NCBI GenBank assembly: GCA_963823675.1
Contig: CAWGMT010000008.1
Span: 558,001-622,000, forward strand
DNA: 64,000 bases
Source of the DNA: CAWGMT01 sp963823675
Lineage (GTDB): Bacteria > Planctomycetota > Planctomycetia > Isosphaerales > Isosphaeraceae
Direction of reading: 5' to 3'
A model generated the notes under the pieces. That model was not told the origin of the DNA. It worked only from the letters and a program-made list of their open reading frames with translations, and did not search any database. Made by a program: the position numbers and the translations under genes. This document shows positions 40,460 to 50,285 of the stretch, one piece after another; within the stretch, counting starts at the first letter, position 1; each line of letters opens with the position of its first letter.

Positions 40460-40561
40460 GGCGTCGTTTTCGGGGGAGCAAGGTTTCCACGGGATCGCGC
40501 TCGTATACTCAATATAACGCAGCGATCGCAAGGACCTTACAGGCCCGCGTGCCGGCGACGA

Positions 40562-41925
40562 TCACTTGCCAATGCAAAATCGGCGGAAGATGCGGTCCAG
40601 GATGTCGTCGGTCACGACGGCGCCCACGACTTTTCCCAGCTCGTCTACCGCTTGGCGCAGGTCGAAAGCGACCAGCTCATCGCCGGCACCGTTCTGAATC
40701 GCTTGCGCGGCCGACCGCAGCGCCAAGCGAGCGCTCAGAATACTGCCGCGGCAGCGCGCGGCGGTGCCGGCGGGCAGATCGCCTTCACGTTCGTGCCGCC
40801 GGATTCGGTCCGCGATCGCGAGCCGGAGATCGTCAAGGCCCTGCCCCGTCGCCGCGCTCGTCACGATCGATTCCGCGCCAAGCGCGGAGGCATGCTCGGG
40901 GAGCGAGCGATCGGCCTTGGTCCAGACCTTGAGCAAGCGGCGGTCGGATGTCGGGCAATGCGAGAGCGTCGCCTCCGTATCGGCGGAATGGCACTCGAGC
41001 AGAAGGTCTGCGCGATTCGGCCTGAACTGCGCATTGCCTGCGCCTGCGTCGCGATCGTGTTATGCCTCGGTTCGATTCCAGCCGTGTCGATCAGCTCCAC
41101 GGAAAGTCCGTCGCAGTTGCACGCGCTCGAGAGAAAGTCCCGAGTCGTGCCGGCTTGAGGCGAAACAATCGCGCGATCCCGGCCGAGAAGGGCATTGAAG
41201 AGCCGGCTTTTGCCGGCGTTGGCCGGCCCAACCAGCACGACTCGCGGCATCGCGAGCGGGCGGTCGCGGGCAACGAGGCGATGGGCCAGGTTTACGAGGT
41301 CATCGGCAGCCCGGTCCAGCTCGGCCGCGAGCATGGTTCGGCCCAGCGGATCGACGTCCGGCTCCTCGGTGAAATCGAGATTCGCCTCGAGGTGGGCCAC
41401 CAGATCGAGCAGGCGGTCGCGCATTGCCAGGATGGGGCCGGACAAGCCGCCCGCCAATTGTTCGAGCGCTGCGTCGAGCTGAGCGGGGCTATCCGCGTCG
41501 ATCACGCCCAGGACCGCCTCGGCGCGAGTCAGGTCGATCCGGCCGCAAAGAAAGGCTCGCAGCGTGAACTCGCCGGGCTGGGCGTGCCGCGCGCCCTGGC
41601 GCAGGCAATAGGCCAGAACCAGGCTGGTGAGCGGAGGCGAGCCGACCAGATGAATCTCGGCGGCGTCCTGGCCGGTGTAGGAGCGTGGCGCGGCCCAGAA
41701 GGCGAGCCGTATTGGCAAAGGAGGCCGCAGGCCCTCGATTCGCAGTTGGCCGGCGTGGACAGAGGGATACCTCGCGCCCGGCGTCGGCTCGCGATCGGCG
41801 AGAAAGCCTTTCGAGGCGATTGCGATCGCCTCGGGGCCGGAAAGTCGGACGATAGCCCTGAGCCCCGGCCCAGGGGGCGTTGCGGCGGCCGCGATCGTGT
41901 CGTTGGGGTCGAGGGCGGCGAACAC
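40562..41925 (-). CDS. mnmE: tRNA modification GTPase MnmE, frameshifted
   Basis: The GTG at 41925 is chosen because GGAGG lies seven bases upstream and the protein then starts FAALDPNDTIAAAATPPG, as expected. The formyl-THF-binding N-terminal domain, helical domain and G domain are clear: GPANAGKSRLFNALLGRDRA, SPQAGTTRDFL, DTAGIE and TKAD. A shift near 41010 separates the G2-G3 part from the rest. The C-terminus ends FCIGK, whose Cys is the invariant catalytic residue. With MnmG it installs the 5-carboxymethylaminomethyl group on wobble uridine. It lies downstream of yidC on the same strand, as in many bacteria. Confidence 0.92.
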
Positions 41926-41995
41926 GAAACTGCCTCCGCTCCGCGGCCGCCGGGCGAGGACGAGATGGAACAAGATCTCGTCGCCCGTTCTTATC

Positions 41996-42014
41996 CGTCA
42001 GTCGAAGGCTGACG
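41996..42014. repeat. Short perfect-stem hairpin
   Basis: CGTCAGTCGAAGGCTGACG lies in the spacer between the yidC stop and the mnmE start. Its complement, CGTCAGCCTTCGACTGACG, has the same stem-loop plan as the hairpins at 1750 and 1834, with paired changes in the stem. Confidence 0.6.
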
Positions 42015-42019
42015 GGGCC

Positions 42020-44341
42020 CTAGCGGCGCCCCGGTCGCGGCCTCGGTTTTCCCTTATCTCGAGCGGACTTGCCGTCGCGATCCCTCGAGTCGCGGTCCTC
42101 GACCATCTTGCGGTAGGTGGCGTCTTTGCTGGCCTCTTCCATCAATTTCTCGATCCACTGGGCGATCTTGCCGGGAGGTTTCTCCGCGGCACCGTTACCG
42201 CCCGCACCACCCTTCTCGGTCCTTTGGCCAGCGGTCGCCGGCCCGCCGCCACGGCTCGCGGCGGCCTTCTCGCCAGTGGCCGGCTCCGCGGCGGGATGGG
42301 AATGTGTCACCTTGGGCAAGAGCAGCCGTTCGCCAATGGCCCAGAGGCTGCTGGTGATGAAGTAGATGCCCAGCCCTGATGGTACCTTGTAGAACATCAT
42401 TCCCATGAAGACCATCATGTACTTCATCATTTTTTGCTGCATCTCGGCCTCGGGCGTCGTCGCCGGCGGCGAGAAGAGCTTGGTTTGAACCAGCATCAGG
42501 CCAACCACCGCAAACGGCAGCACATTGAACCAGTTGCCGAGGAAGTACCCCAGCAGGGGCAGCTCAACCGGAAAGCGAAACAACATGTCAGGGGCGGCCA
42601 GGTCGCGGATCCACAAGAATGAGGCGTGCCGCAGCGCGACACTGGTATTGAGGGCCTGCCAGAGCCCGACGAAGATCGGCAGTTGAATCAGAGCAGGCAG
42701 GCAGCCGCTGTACTGAGGGTTGCCGTGTCTCTTGTAGAGCGCGAAGGTCTCCTTGGTCTGCTTTTCCTTGTCGTCCTTAAATTTTTCCTGAATCTCCTTG
42801 AGCTGCGGCTGAAGCTCCTGCATCTTCTGGGCGACCCGCGCCTGCTTGCGGCCGAGCGGAAACATCAAGCCCCGCACAATGACCGTCAAGAGGATGATCG
42901 CGATGCCGTAGTTTCCCTTGGAGCCCCCGAAGAGACGAGAAACCCAGGTGGTCAGCCGGTAGGTAAACGCGAGCGTGGGTGTGATGACGGACCGCGCGAT
43001 CAGGGGCGCAAACGGGATACCCAGCCATTGGCTCTTGTGATAGGAGGCCAATCCTTCGGCGTGATAATCGGGGCCGTAGGCCGCGAGCGCATCGGCGATC
43101 TTGGGCCCCGCGAACACGCGATAGGTGTGCGATACCGGCTTGCCTGGGGCGAGCAACATGGGCTTCGAGCTGATTCTGATTCCGACATCGGCCTTTTGCA
43201 GGGCCTTGTCGTCCTTGTGCAAGACCAGGGCGACCGTCTTCGAATCCCAGCGGTCCCGCGGGTCCTTGGGATTGGGAACCGGATACGGCCCGATCAGCGT
43301 GGCAAAGTACTGGTTCTCGACGCCGGCGAAACGAAGCGGCAACGTCGTATTCTCGACCGGCTTGTCCTTCGCGCTCGCGACGTCGTGCGCCGAATAGGTC
43401 GCTAGATCGCCGCCAACCTGGCCGAAGACCACGTCGCGAAACGTGCCGGTGTACCATTCGCCTTCAATCTTGATGCCATGGGGCCCGAACAGGTGGTAGA
43501 CGACCGACCGTTCCTTGTCCGGGCTCTCGAATTTGAGATCGACCTCGAAGCCGTCGGTGTTCTTCCAGAGGCGGAAGGTCTTGGTCACGACGACTCCAAG
43601 CGGCGACCTGGCGCGGAAGACGACCTCCTGGCCATCGGCGGCGGCTGGATCGGCGGCGGCGCCGCCGCGCGCGATCGGCCGGACAATTCGACCCTTCCCG
43701 TCCCGCACAACTTCCCAGAGAACCGAATCCGACCAGTCCTCGGCCTCGGCCGCCTTTGCCTGAGCGATCGCCTCCTCGGCTTGAGCCTCGGGTTCGGCAG
43801 CGACGGGTTTAAGGGCGGCGTCGCCGTGGCTGAAGGTCACCGCCAGCGAGGGAGGCCATGCCGGATCGCGCCTCATGAGCTGAAGCGGGCGTTTCCGCGG
43901 TCTGCCATCCTCGAATTCGGCGTCGAAGCGCGACGACGAAACGGAATCGACTCCGCCGCCTTTTTGCTGAAGCTGAACTTCAAGACGAAACCCGCCCGGC
44001 GTCGTGTCGGCGACAGACCCCAGCACGAGCTCCGACTCATTCACGACTGCGACATCCGGCTTCTTGATCGCTTCGGCTTGGGCCGCCGGCTCGTTCCCCG
44101 GGGCTTTGGCCGCGATTGCGTCCGCCGCCTTGACCTTCGCCTTTTCCTGGGCTGGCTCTTCGCCCGCCGGCCCACGACCGACTTTCGCGTCTTTTCCCTT
44201 GAGCGCGGCGGCATTGGGCGGCAGCAAAGGGCGCTTGGGAGGTTCCGGGTTGAGCCCCAACAGGCGCGTGAGATAGGACGAAGCGAGCATCCATCCGACC
44301 AGCAGCACGATGAACAGCACGATCCGCTTGTCGTTAGTCAT
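42020..44341 (-). CDS. yidC: Membrane protein insertase YidC
   Basis: The product has 773 residues. The first helix (RIVLFIVLLVGWMLASSYL) is followed by a long Ala/Lys/Pro-rich linker, then the periplasmic beta domain typical of Gram-negative YidC, though longer than the Escherichia coli protein (about 548). The insertase core begins near YGIAIILLTVIVRGLMFPLG, with RKQARVAQKMQELQPQLKEI, QLPIFVGLWQALN and the last helices (KMMKYMMVFMGMMF). The tail is basic (RDRDGKSARDKGKPRPRPGR), as in forms that contact the ribosome. It inserts inner-membrane proteins with or without SecYEG. mnmE follows it. Confidence 0.95.
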   Translation of the reverse strand: MTNDKRIVLFIVLLVGWMLASSYLTRLLGLNPEPPKRPLLPPNAAALKGKDAKVGRGPAGEEPAQEKAKVKAADAIAAKAPGNEPAAQAEAIKKPDVAVVNESELVLGSVADTTPGGFRLEVQLQQKGGGVDSVSSSRFDAEFEDGRPRKRPLQLMRRDPAWPPSLAVTFSHGDAALKPVAAEPEAQAEEAIAQAKAAEAEDWSDSVLWEVVRDGKGRIVRPIARGGAAADPAAADGQEVVFRARSPLGVVVTKTFRLWKNTDGFEVDLKFESPDKERSVVYHLFGPHGIKIEGEWYTGTFRDVVFGQVGGDLATYSAHDVASAKDKPVENTTLPLRFAGVENQYFATLIGPYPVPNPKDPRDRWDSKTVALVLHKDDKALQKADVGIRISSKPMLLAPGKPVSHTYRVFAGPKIADALAAYGPDYHAEGLASYHKSQWLGIPFAPLIARSVITPTLAFTYRLTTWVSRLFGGSKGNYGIAIILLTVIVRGLMFPLGRKQARVAQKMQELQPQLKEIQEKFKDDKEKQTKETFALYKRHGNPQYSGCLPALIQLPIFVGLWQALNTSVALRHASFLWIRDLAAPDMLFRFPVELPLLGYFLGNWFNVLPFAVVGLMLVQTKLFSPPATTPEAEMQQKMMKYMMVFMGMMFYKVPSGLGIYFITSSLWAIGERLLLPKVTHSHPAAEPATGEKAAASRGGGPATAGQRTEKGGAGGNGAAEKPPGKIAQWIEKLMEEASKDATYRKMVEDRDSRDRDGKSARDKGKPRPRPGRR

Positions 44342-44412
44342 ACGCGGCGATCCTGGCGCCCGAGTGGCGGTCGCGGTGGATTCCGTTGCGCTCCGTCAAG
44401 AAACTCACGCGC

Positions 44413-45219
44413 CTATCGCCCTTGCCGAAGTCGATCGCCCAGAAAGGGCTCGAGCTCCGGTATCGAATAGATCTTCTGAATCGTTGTCTCAAAGTCGTAC
44501 GGCAACCGACGATAGGTGATCCGGGGCGAAGACGTGAATGCGGGCCGTTCCAGGTCGATTTCGCCGGCGCCCTCATTCAGACCATCCTCCAGGATCACGT
44601 AGCAAGCCCGATTATCTCCGTCGCGAGGCTGACCTACAGAGCCGACGTTGACCATCAATTTCCCCTCGCCCAAGGTATACTCGAAGTCAACCTCCTCGGG
44701 TGAGAAGAACTGGTAATTCTCGGTGAAGATTCCGGGAACGTGGGTATGCCCCTGAAAACAATAGCGAGCGACGAGCTGGAACAATCGCTCCATCTTCCGA
44801 TGATTGTAGATATCTTCGGGAAAAATGTATTCGCTCAGAGGATTGCGGGGAGACCCGTGCACGAAAAGATAAGGCCCGTGGCGATGCGACCGGGGCAATT
44901 CGCCGAGAAACTCCCAGCGACGCTCGTTGCCGTCTCGGTCAACCGGCGACTCAAGCTGTTCTCGAGTCCAGAAGATCGCGCGCTCAGCCCCGATATTGAA
45001 GCCGTCCGGGTCGAACATGGCCCCCTGGTCATGGTTGCCGAGCAGCGTCATCTTGCAGCTCTGCATGACCCGATCGATGCACTCGCGAGGGTTGGGACCG
45101 TAGCCGATGATGTCGCCCAAGCAAAAGATCTCGGCGATTTCATGCGACTTGATGTCGTCGAGCACTACCTCCAAGGCTTCGAGGTTCCCGTGGATATCAC
45201 TGATCAATGCACGACGCAC
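44413..45219 (-). CDS. YfcE-type metallophosphoesterase
   Basis: The product has 268 residues. The GTG at 45219 follows GGAGG. All five metal-binding blocks of a calcineurin-like phosphoesterase are visible: SDIHGN, LGDIIGYGPNP, GNHD, a His near FVHGSPRNP and GHTHVP. The GYGP form is typical of the subgroup related to diadenosine tetraphosphatases and YfcE. The substrate cannot be told from sequence. It is cytoplasmic, since there is no signal peptide. It lies just upstream of yidC on the same strand but 70 bases away, so co-transcription is possible. Confidence 0.88.
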   Translation of the reverse strand: MRRALISDIHGNLEALEVVLDDIKSHEIAEIFCLGDIIGYGPNPRECIDRVMQSCKMTLLGNHDQGAMFDPDGFNIGAERAIFWTREQLESPVDRDGNERRWEFLGELPRSHRHGPYLFVHGSPRNPLSEYIFPEDIYNHRKMERLFQLVARYCFQGHTHVPGIFTENYQFFSPEEVDFEYTLGEGKLMVNVGSVGQPRDGDNRACYVILEDGLNEGAGEIDLERPAFTSSPRITYRRLPYDFETTIQKIYSIPELEPFLGDRLRQGR

Positions 45220-45500
45220 TGCTTGGCAACCTCCGACCGCAAAGGAAACCCACTCTCAAGAAAGCGAAGCACGAAATCCCCAGCAGGAAATCCCAACCAC
45301 GAAATCGGAAATCGGACCGCGCTCCGGTTTGCTATTGGGATTTCGGATTTCGAATTCAGTGCTTCCTATGGGCAGAGACCTCGACCCCCCGGCGTATGAA
45401 TTTTACCCTAAGAACGTACTTAGATAAAGCATAGGGCCAAGAAACCCAGACGGTCAAGTCCACGACGTCATGATCCCGTGCGGTTCTTGGGGGATTCGGT

Positions 45501-46205
45501 GTGAAAAACCTGCTGGTGCTGGACACGTCAACGCAACGAGCAGTGATTGGCGTCATGACTCGTGGGGGCGAGACCTATACGGCGAGCGCTCTTGCCGCCC
45601 GCCAGCATGGGCGCGACCTGATCCCGTGCATACGCGCCGTCCTGGGCACGGCACACCTTACCATGGCCGAGATCGAACTCGTGGGGGTCGGGGTCGGGCC
45701 GGGCTCCTACACGGGCTTGCGGGTGGGAGTGATGGCGGCCAAGACGATCGCATACGCCACCGGCGCTGTTCTGGTGGGGCTGGACACCTTGGAAGCAATC
45801 GCCTCAAATGCGGCCGGCGAGGCAACCCGGATTGCAGTCATCGCCGACGCGCAGCGCGGCGACCTTTACGTTGCCGAGTGGGAGCGGGACTGCCCCGGCG
45901 GGCCGTTGCGCATGGCCCAACCCTGCCAGGTCGAACCCCTCTCCACATGGCTGCGCGGGCTTGCTAAAGCAGCCGTCATCCTCGGGCCGGCTCTGGAGTC
46001 GGCGACGATCCGGGCGTCCCTTCCGCCGCACCGTCTTCCCGCCGATCCGGGCTCCAATTTCCCGGCCGGAGCGCACCTGATTCAACTGGCCTTGGGCGCC
46101 CATGCGAAGGGAGTACACGATGATCTGTGGAATCTCGAGCCCCGTTACCTGCGCAAAAGCTCCGCCGAGGAAAAGTGGGAGGCTCGCCGGCCGCCCGCCG
46201 GTTGA
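45501..46205 (+). CDS. tsaB: tRNA threonylcarbamoyladenosine protein TsaB
   Basis: The product has 234 residues from a GTG at 45501 with GGGGGA upstream. The ASKHA-fold start (LLVLDTSTQRAVIGVM) and the family block GVGVGPGSYTGLRVGVMAAK are clear. TsaB pairs with TsaD and TsaE to make t6A37 in ANN-decoding tRNAs. Neither partner is in the window. It is divergent from the phosphoesterase gene and is followed by a methyltransferase 36 bases downstream. Confidence 0.92.
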   Translation: MKNLLVLDTSTQRAVIGVMTRGGETYTASALAARQHGRDLIPCIRAVLGTAHLTMAEIELVGVGVGPGSYTGLRVGVMAAKTIAYATGAVLVGLDTLEAIASNAAGEATRIAVIADAQRGDLYVAEWERDCPGGPLRMAQPCQVEPLSTWLRGLAKAAVILGPALESATIRASLPPHRLPADPGSNFPAGAHLIQLALGAHAKGVHDDLWNLEPRYLRKSSAEEKWEARRPPAG

Positions 46206-46241
46206 GTCTTCGCGCCGCCTTGCTGGATCGGAAAGACCCTG

Positions 46242-47084
46242 ATGCCGCCCCTGGACCAGAGCCGAACCAAAGAGGCCTACGCACGGCAGTGGAATCGGTA
46301 TCGCATCGTCCGGCCCGACGAAGACCGGGCCACCTTCCGCAACCGGACCGGTCTGACGTCGTCCGACCTCGACCGAGCCGTCGTTTTGGACGCCGGCTGC
46401 GGGATGGGCCGCTATCTGCGGATCGCCGCGGAGTCGCCGGCCGCTCTCATCGTCGGCATGGATCTCAGCCGGTCCGTCGCGGCCGCGCGCGAGTTGACCG
46501 CGTCCGAATCTCGAATCGCGATCCTCCAGGGCGACCTGCTCAGGCCCCCCTTCGCACCGGCAACGTTCGATCACATCTATTCGCTGGGCGTGATCGACCA
46601 CACTCCCGATCCGCGCGCCACGTTCCTTGCGCTGGCCCCGCTCTTGAAGCCCGGAGGGCGGATTGTCGTGTGGGTCTACCCTCGCGAGCGCCGCGTCGTC
46701 GAATGGATGATGAACGCGCAGCGGGCGGTCTCGACTCGGTTGCCGCTGGGATTGCTGGAATGGCTCTGCCACATGGCGGCACCGCTTGGTGCACTCAAGC
46801 GACGGCTCATCTTGAGCCGCCAGCGCATCATCCAGCGCATGGGCGTAGCCCTGCATTTCGTGACCATCGGCGTTTCGATGCACCCCGACGCCGAAGTCCG
46901 GGTTTGCGATACGCTCGATTGGTACGCTCCCAAATACTTGTCGCGGCACACCTTCGACGAGGTTGCGTCATGGTTCGCGGCGGCCGGACTGACCGACCTC
47001 ACCGACCAGAGCCGCGACCAGGTGTTCTTTCATCAAGGGCAAGGAAACGGCATTAACATTGCCGGCCGCCGACCGGCCGAATAG
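46242..47084 (+). CDS. Class I SAM-dependent methyltransferase
   Basis: The product has 280 residues. Motif I is VLDAGCGMGRYLRIAAE, motif II is GMDLSRS, and the acidic loop is ILQGDLLRPPFAPATFDHIY followed by SLGVIDHT. The post-motif block LLKPGGRIVVWVYPRERR is like UbiE-type and sugar or lipid methyltransferases. The central part (WLCHMAAPLGALKRRLILSR) is hydrophobic and helical and may bind a lipid or cap the site. The end segment (DWYAPKYLSRHTFDEVASWF) is seen in methyltransferases of polysaccharide or secondary-metabolite loci, but no such locus is here. The substrate is unknown. Confidence 0.85.
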   Translation: MPPLDQSRTKEAYARQWNRYRIVRPDEDRATFRNRTGLTSSDLDRAVVLDAGCGMGRYLRIAAESPAALIVGMDLSRSVAAARELTASESRIAILQGDLLRPPFAPATFDHIYSLGVIDHTPDPRATFLALAPLLKPGGRIVVWVYPRERRVVEWMMNAQRAVSTRLPLGLLEWLCHMAAPLGALKRRLILSRQRIIQRMGVALHFVTIGVSMHPDAEVRVCDTLDWYAPKYLSRHTFDEVASWFAAAGLTDLTDQSRDQVFFHQGQGNGINIAGRRPAE

Positions 47085-47336
47085 GCTGCACGCGCGCACT
47101 CACATAGATCGCGAGATCCCGAAAAAACGCGGCGAACACTTCGCCCGTGCGCAGCGAATTCAAGACGAGATGACTTGCCACGTGCACGATCGTCCTCTTA
47201 AGATCGACGACGGGCCCGCGGCCGTCATTCTGGGCGGTCGCGGCGAGTTCGCACCTCGTCCGAGAACGGCCCATCGGGTTCCGCGTTTCGCACTGGTCGC
47301 TATCGATCCTATCGTCCTAACCGGAGAGAACTCAGC

Positions 47337-48470
47337 ATGTTGCGGTGGATCGTCCTTGCGGTGGTCGTGGTCGCGTTGACCGCGGCGGCGACCTTCTTGG
47401 TCCAGTATGTTCCCGATTCGGGCACCGATCCCGGTTTTCCGGTCGTCGAGAACACGGCTGGGCCGCACTCGAAAGTCGAGATACACGAACCGCTCACGTA
47501 CGAGTTTGGCATCATGTCCCACCACGACGGGGGTAAGCACGCCTGGCAGATCAAGAACGCCGGTGAGGCAAACTTGGAGCTTTGGCTGGACGGCAAGCCG
47601 ACTTGCCATTGCACGATCGCCGAGTTCGAGTCGGCGGGGCTAGCCGAGGAAGGAACGCCGGCGAAGAAGGTTATCGTCGAGCCGGGCAAGTCGACCCGCG
47701 TCAATCTGAAATGGGAAACACGGGAATGGAAGGAGGGGGGCTACGCCCAGTCTGCCACTTTCGGCACGAACGATCCGGCGCGTCCCACCTTTACGGTTGC
47801 GGTCAAAGGCACTGTCCACCCGGCAATCATCGTGGTGCCTCCGCAGATGATCAGCCTTCCTTCCGTTTCGACCGAAGAATCAACCACGGTCAAGATCGGG
47901 GTGTTCTCGATCGATCGGCCGGAAACCAAGATTACCAAGATCATGACCTCGCGGCCCGCCTACATCACCGCCAAGGCAGTTCCCTTTGACGCGGAGGAGA
48001 TCAAGCACTTCAAGGTCAAGCGCGGCTATCGCGTGGACGTGGAAGTCAAGCCGGGCATGCCGATCGGACAGTTTCACGACGAGATCGTGATCCATACCGA
48101 TCACCCGCGTCAAGCCGAACAAAAAGTATCCATCGGCGGCAGCGTGACCGGGCCGATCAGTGCGGTTCCACCCATGGTGCGTATTCTCAACGTGACCAGC
48201 AGCGTGGGAGTGACGAAGGATATCGCTGTACTTGTGAGAGGCCAGAAGTCCACCAAATTCGAGGTCGCGCACAAGCCCGAGCATGTCGAGGTGGCGATTG
48301 ATCCCGTTGACTCGAAGACCCCGGGGCGCTATCGGATGAGGGTTACCGTTCCCAAGGGAACCCGGTCTGGCCGGGTGGAGGGCCTGATTATTCTCAAAAC
48401 GGACCACCCGCGGGTCAGTGAGCTCAAGATCCCGGTCGACATTTTCGTGTCGATTGCGGGAGCGAACTGA
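47337..48470 (+). CDS. DUF1573 exported protein
   Basis: The product has 377 residues with GGAG upstream. An N-terminal signal anchor (MLRWIVLAVVVVALTAAATF) is followed by Ig-like DUF1573 domains. The first has YEFGIMSHHDGGKHAWQIKN and the paired-Cys strand PTCHCTIAEFE. Later domains contain IVIHTDHPRQAEQKVSIGGS and LIILKTDHPRVSELKIPVDI. These HydIN/ASH-like modules are frequent in planctomycete exported proteins and probably serve as structural or binding domains. The gene precedes a tetraheme lipoprotein on the same strand by 186 bases, so the two may act together at the cell envelope. Confidence 0.85.
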   Translation: MLRWIVLAVVVVALTAAATFLVQYVPDSGTDPGFPVVENTAGPHSKVEIHEPLTYEFGIMSHHDGGKHAWQIKNAGEANLELWLDGKPTCHCTIAEFESAGLAEEGTPAKKVIVEPGKSTRVNLKWETREWKEGGYAQSATFGTNDPARPTFTVAVKGTVHPAIIVVPPQMISLPSVSTEESTTVKIGVFSIDRPETKITKIMTSRPAYITAKAVPFDAEEIKHFKVKRGYRVDVEVKPGMPIGQFHDEIVIHTDHPRQAEQKVSIGGSVTGPISAVPPMVRILNVTSSVGVTKDIAVLVRGQKSTKFEVAHKPEHVEVAIDPVDSKTPGRYRMRVTVPKGTRSGRVEGLIILKTDHPRVSELKIPVDIFVSIAGAN

Positions 48471-48656
48471 GCCGGGAACGATTGCTCTTATCGCCGGCTC
48501 GGGAGAAGGCTATAACTTGGCGGGCCGAGCGATCTTCGGCTCAGTCAACCCACGGAGGACGGCTCGGTGGCCCGATTGGCAGCGCACGGAAGACTGATAC
48601 GCGGCCGGCCGCGAGCCCGCGGCCGGCCGAATATCTCGGGAAAGGAAAGACACACG

Positions 48657-50234
48657 ATGGATGGGACGGGCTACCGACCCTGGGCGAGTGTCGCCCTTTG
48701 TGCCGCGGTCCTGGGTTACGTGGGATGCTCGTGGTCCAGCGGCACAAATAACCCAGCCGCCCCGGCGCCAACTGCCAACGAGCCCGGCGCGGCGACGGCA
48801 GCGCCGGGCAAGCCGCTTGCCAACCTGGGGAACCCGGCCGCCGTGCTGATCATCACCGGCCAGCAAGAGGGCTACATGGAGCCCTGCGGCTGCACGGAAG
48901 ATCAGAGCGGCGGCCTGCTGCGCCGGTTTGATCTCGTGGAGCGGATCCATGCTTTGAAGTGGCCGACGGCCCTGTTCGACCTGGGCAGCTTGATCAAGGA
49001 CCCCGCCGGCGCCCGGGGCGGGTTCGAGCAGACCAAGCTGAAATTCGACTACAGCGTCAAGGCCCTGGCGCTTTTGAAGTACAACGCACTGGCACTCTCC
49101 GCCGACGATCTCAGAATCGGAGTCGGAGAGGCCCTTGGTTTACTCGACAACAGTCTGGGCGACTCCACCAAGATCGTCGTCGCGAATGTGCAACCCGACC
49201 CCGTGTACCAGCAGCATTTCCGCGCCAGCCTGGTTGCAACCGCGGGGCCGGTGAGGGTCGGCGTCACCTCGGTGATCGATCCGGAATCGCTCAATAAGTT
49301 GATCGATCCGGAAAAGGAAACCCTTCTGCCCAAGGTGTTGCCGCCCGACGACGCGCTGCCAAAAGTGCTTGCCGATCTCTCGACCCAGAGTGATTACCAG
49401 GTGCTCTTGGTCCAGGGCCCCCCCGAGATGGCCAAGCGGCTGGCGGCCGCTAATCCAGGCTTCGACATCGTGGTCTCGACCGCCGAGTTTCCCGATCCCC
49501 TCAACCACGACCCCGACTTGCTCAATGGCGGCAAGACCATGCTGATCACTGTCGGGAAGAAGGGGAAATACGCGGGCGTCTTCGGGCTCTATCCCCAGGA
49601 GTCGCCCAGCCTGCGGTATCAGCTCGTGACGCTCACCAAGGCGTTCGACGGTCCCGCGACGCCGATGAAGAAGTTGATCGAGGATGATTATCGGGCGACG
49701 CTCAAGGCGGCCAAGGTCGTCGAGAACTACTTGCGCCTGCCTTACGCCAACGGCGCATCGGGGGCGACGTTCATCGGCGCCCAAAGGTGCAAGAGCTGCC
49801 ATCCCAACACATATTCCTTCTGGTCGCTAACCAAGCACGCCCAGGCCTTTAATGACCTGTTGCACGACAAGAAGCCCAACACCGCCTTCGACGCCGAGTG
49901 CATCACGTGTCACACGACCGGGTTCGAATTCAACTCCGGCTGGAAGTCGGCGAGTGAGACGCCTCACCTCGCGGCCAATCAGTGTGAAAACTGCCATGGG
50001 CCATGCTCAAAACACGAAGCCGAGCCCGACAACCTTGAGTACCGCAAGCTGATCGCGCTCACAGCCGAGCTCGCCGACAAGAACCGGCTCTGTCTGCGCT
50101 GTCACGACGACGAAAACTCGCGCAACTTTGAGTTCAAGAAGTACTGGGGACTGATCAACCATAAAGGCAAGGACACTTACACCGATCCCAAGGTCCACGT
50201 TGGCAAGAAACCCAAGCTTGCGCGGGCCAAATGA
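48657..50234 (+). CDS. Tetraheme cytochrome lipoprotein fused to a metallophosphatase-like domain
   Basis: The product has 525 residues. The start at 48657 follows AAAGGAAAG. The signal ends in a lipobox-like LGYVGCSW, so it is probably lipid-anchored. Residues 60-340 follow the fold order of UshA/5'-nucleotidase metallophosphatases, but the expected Asp/His/Asn ligands are not seen: for example DLGSLIKD replaces DxGD. An MEPCGCTEDQSGG block opens the domain. The C-terminal 180 residues carry four heme motifs, CKSCH, CITCH, CENCH and CLRCH, in cytochrome c554 arrangement. This should be an envelope electron carrier. The N-terminal domain may act as a sensor or docking part. Confidence 0.85.
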   Translation: MDGTGYRPWASVALCAAVLGYVGCSWSSGTNNPAAPAPTANEPGAATAAPGKPLANLGNPAAVLIITGQQEGYMEPCGCTEDQSGGLLRRFDLVERIHALKWPTALFDLGSLIKDPAGARGGFEQTKLKFDYSVKALALLKYNALALSADDLRIGVGEALGLLDNSLGDSTKIVVANVQPDPVYQQHFRASLVATAGPVRVGVTSVIDPESLNKLIDPEKETLLPKVLPPDDALPKVLADLSTQSDYQVLLVQGPPEMAKRLAAANPGFDIVVSTAEFPDPLNHDPDLLNGGKTMLITVGKKGKYAGVFGLYPQESPSLRYQLVTLTKAFDGPATPMKKLIEDDYRATLKAAKVVENYLRLPYANGASGATFIGAQRCKSCHPNTYSFWSLTKHAQAFNDLLHDKKPNTAFDAECITCHTTGFEFNSGWKSASETPHLAANQCENCHGPCSKHEAEPDNLEYRKLIALTAELADKNRLCLRCHDDENSRNFEFKKYWGLINHKGKDTYTDPKVHVGKKPKLARAK

Positions 50235-50285
50235 ACCTTGGGTTGGCGATTCTCGCGCAGCGGCGAGAGGAAAGGATCTCCGCGT

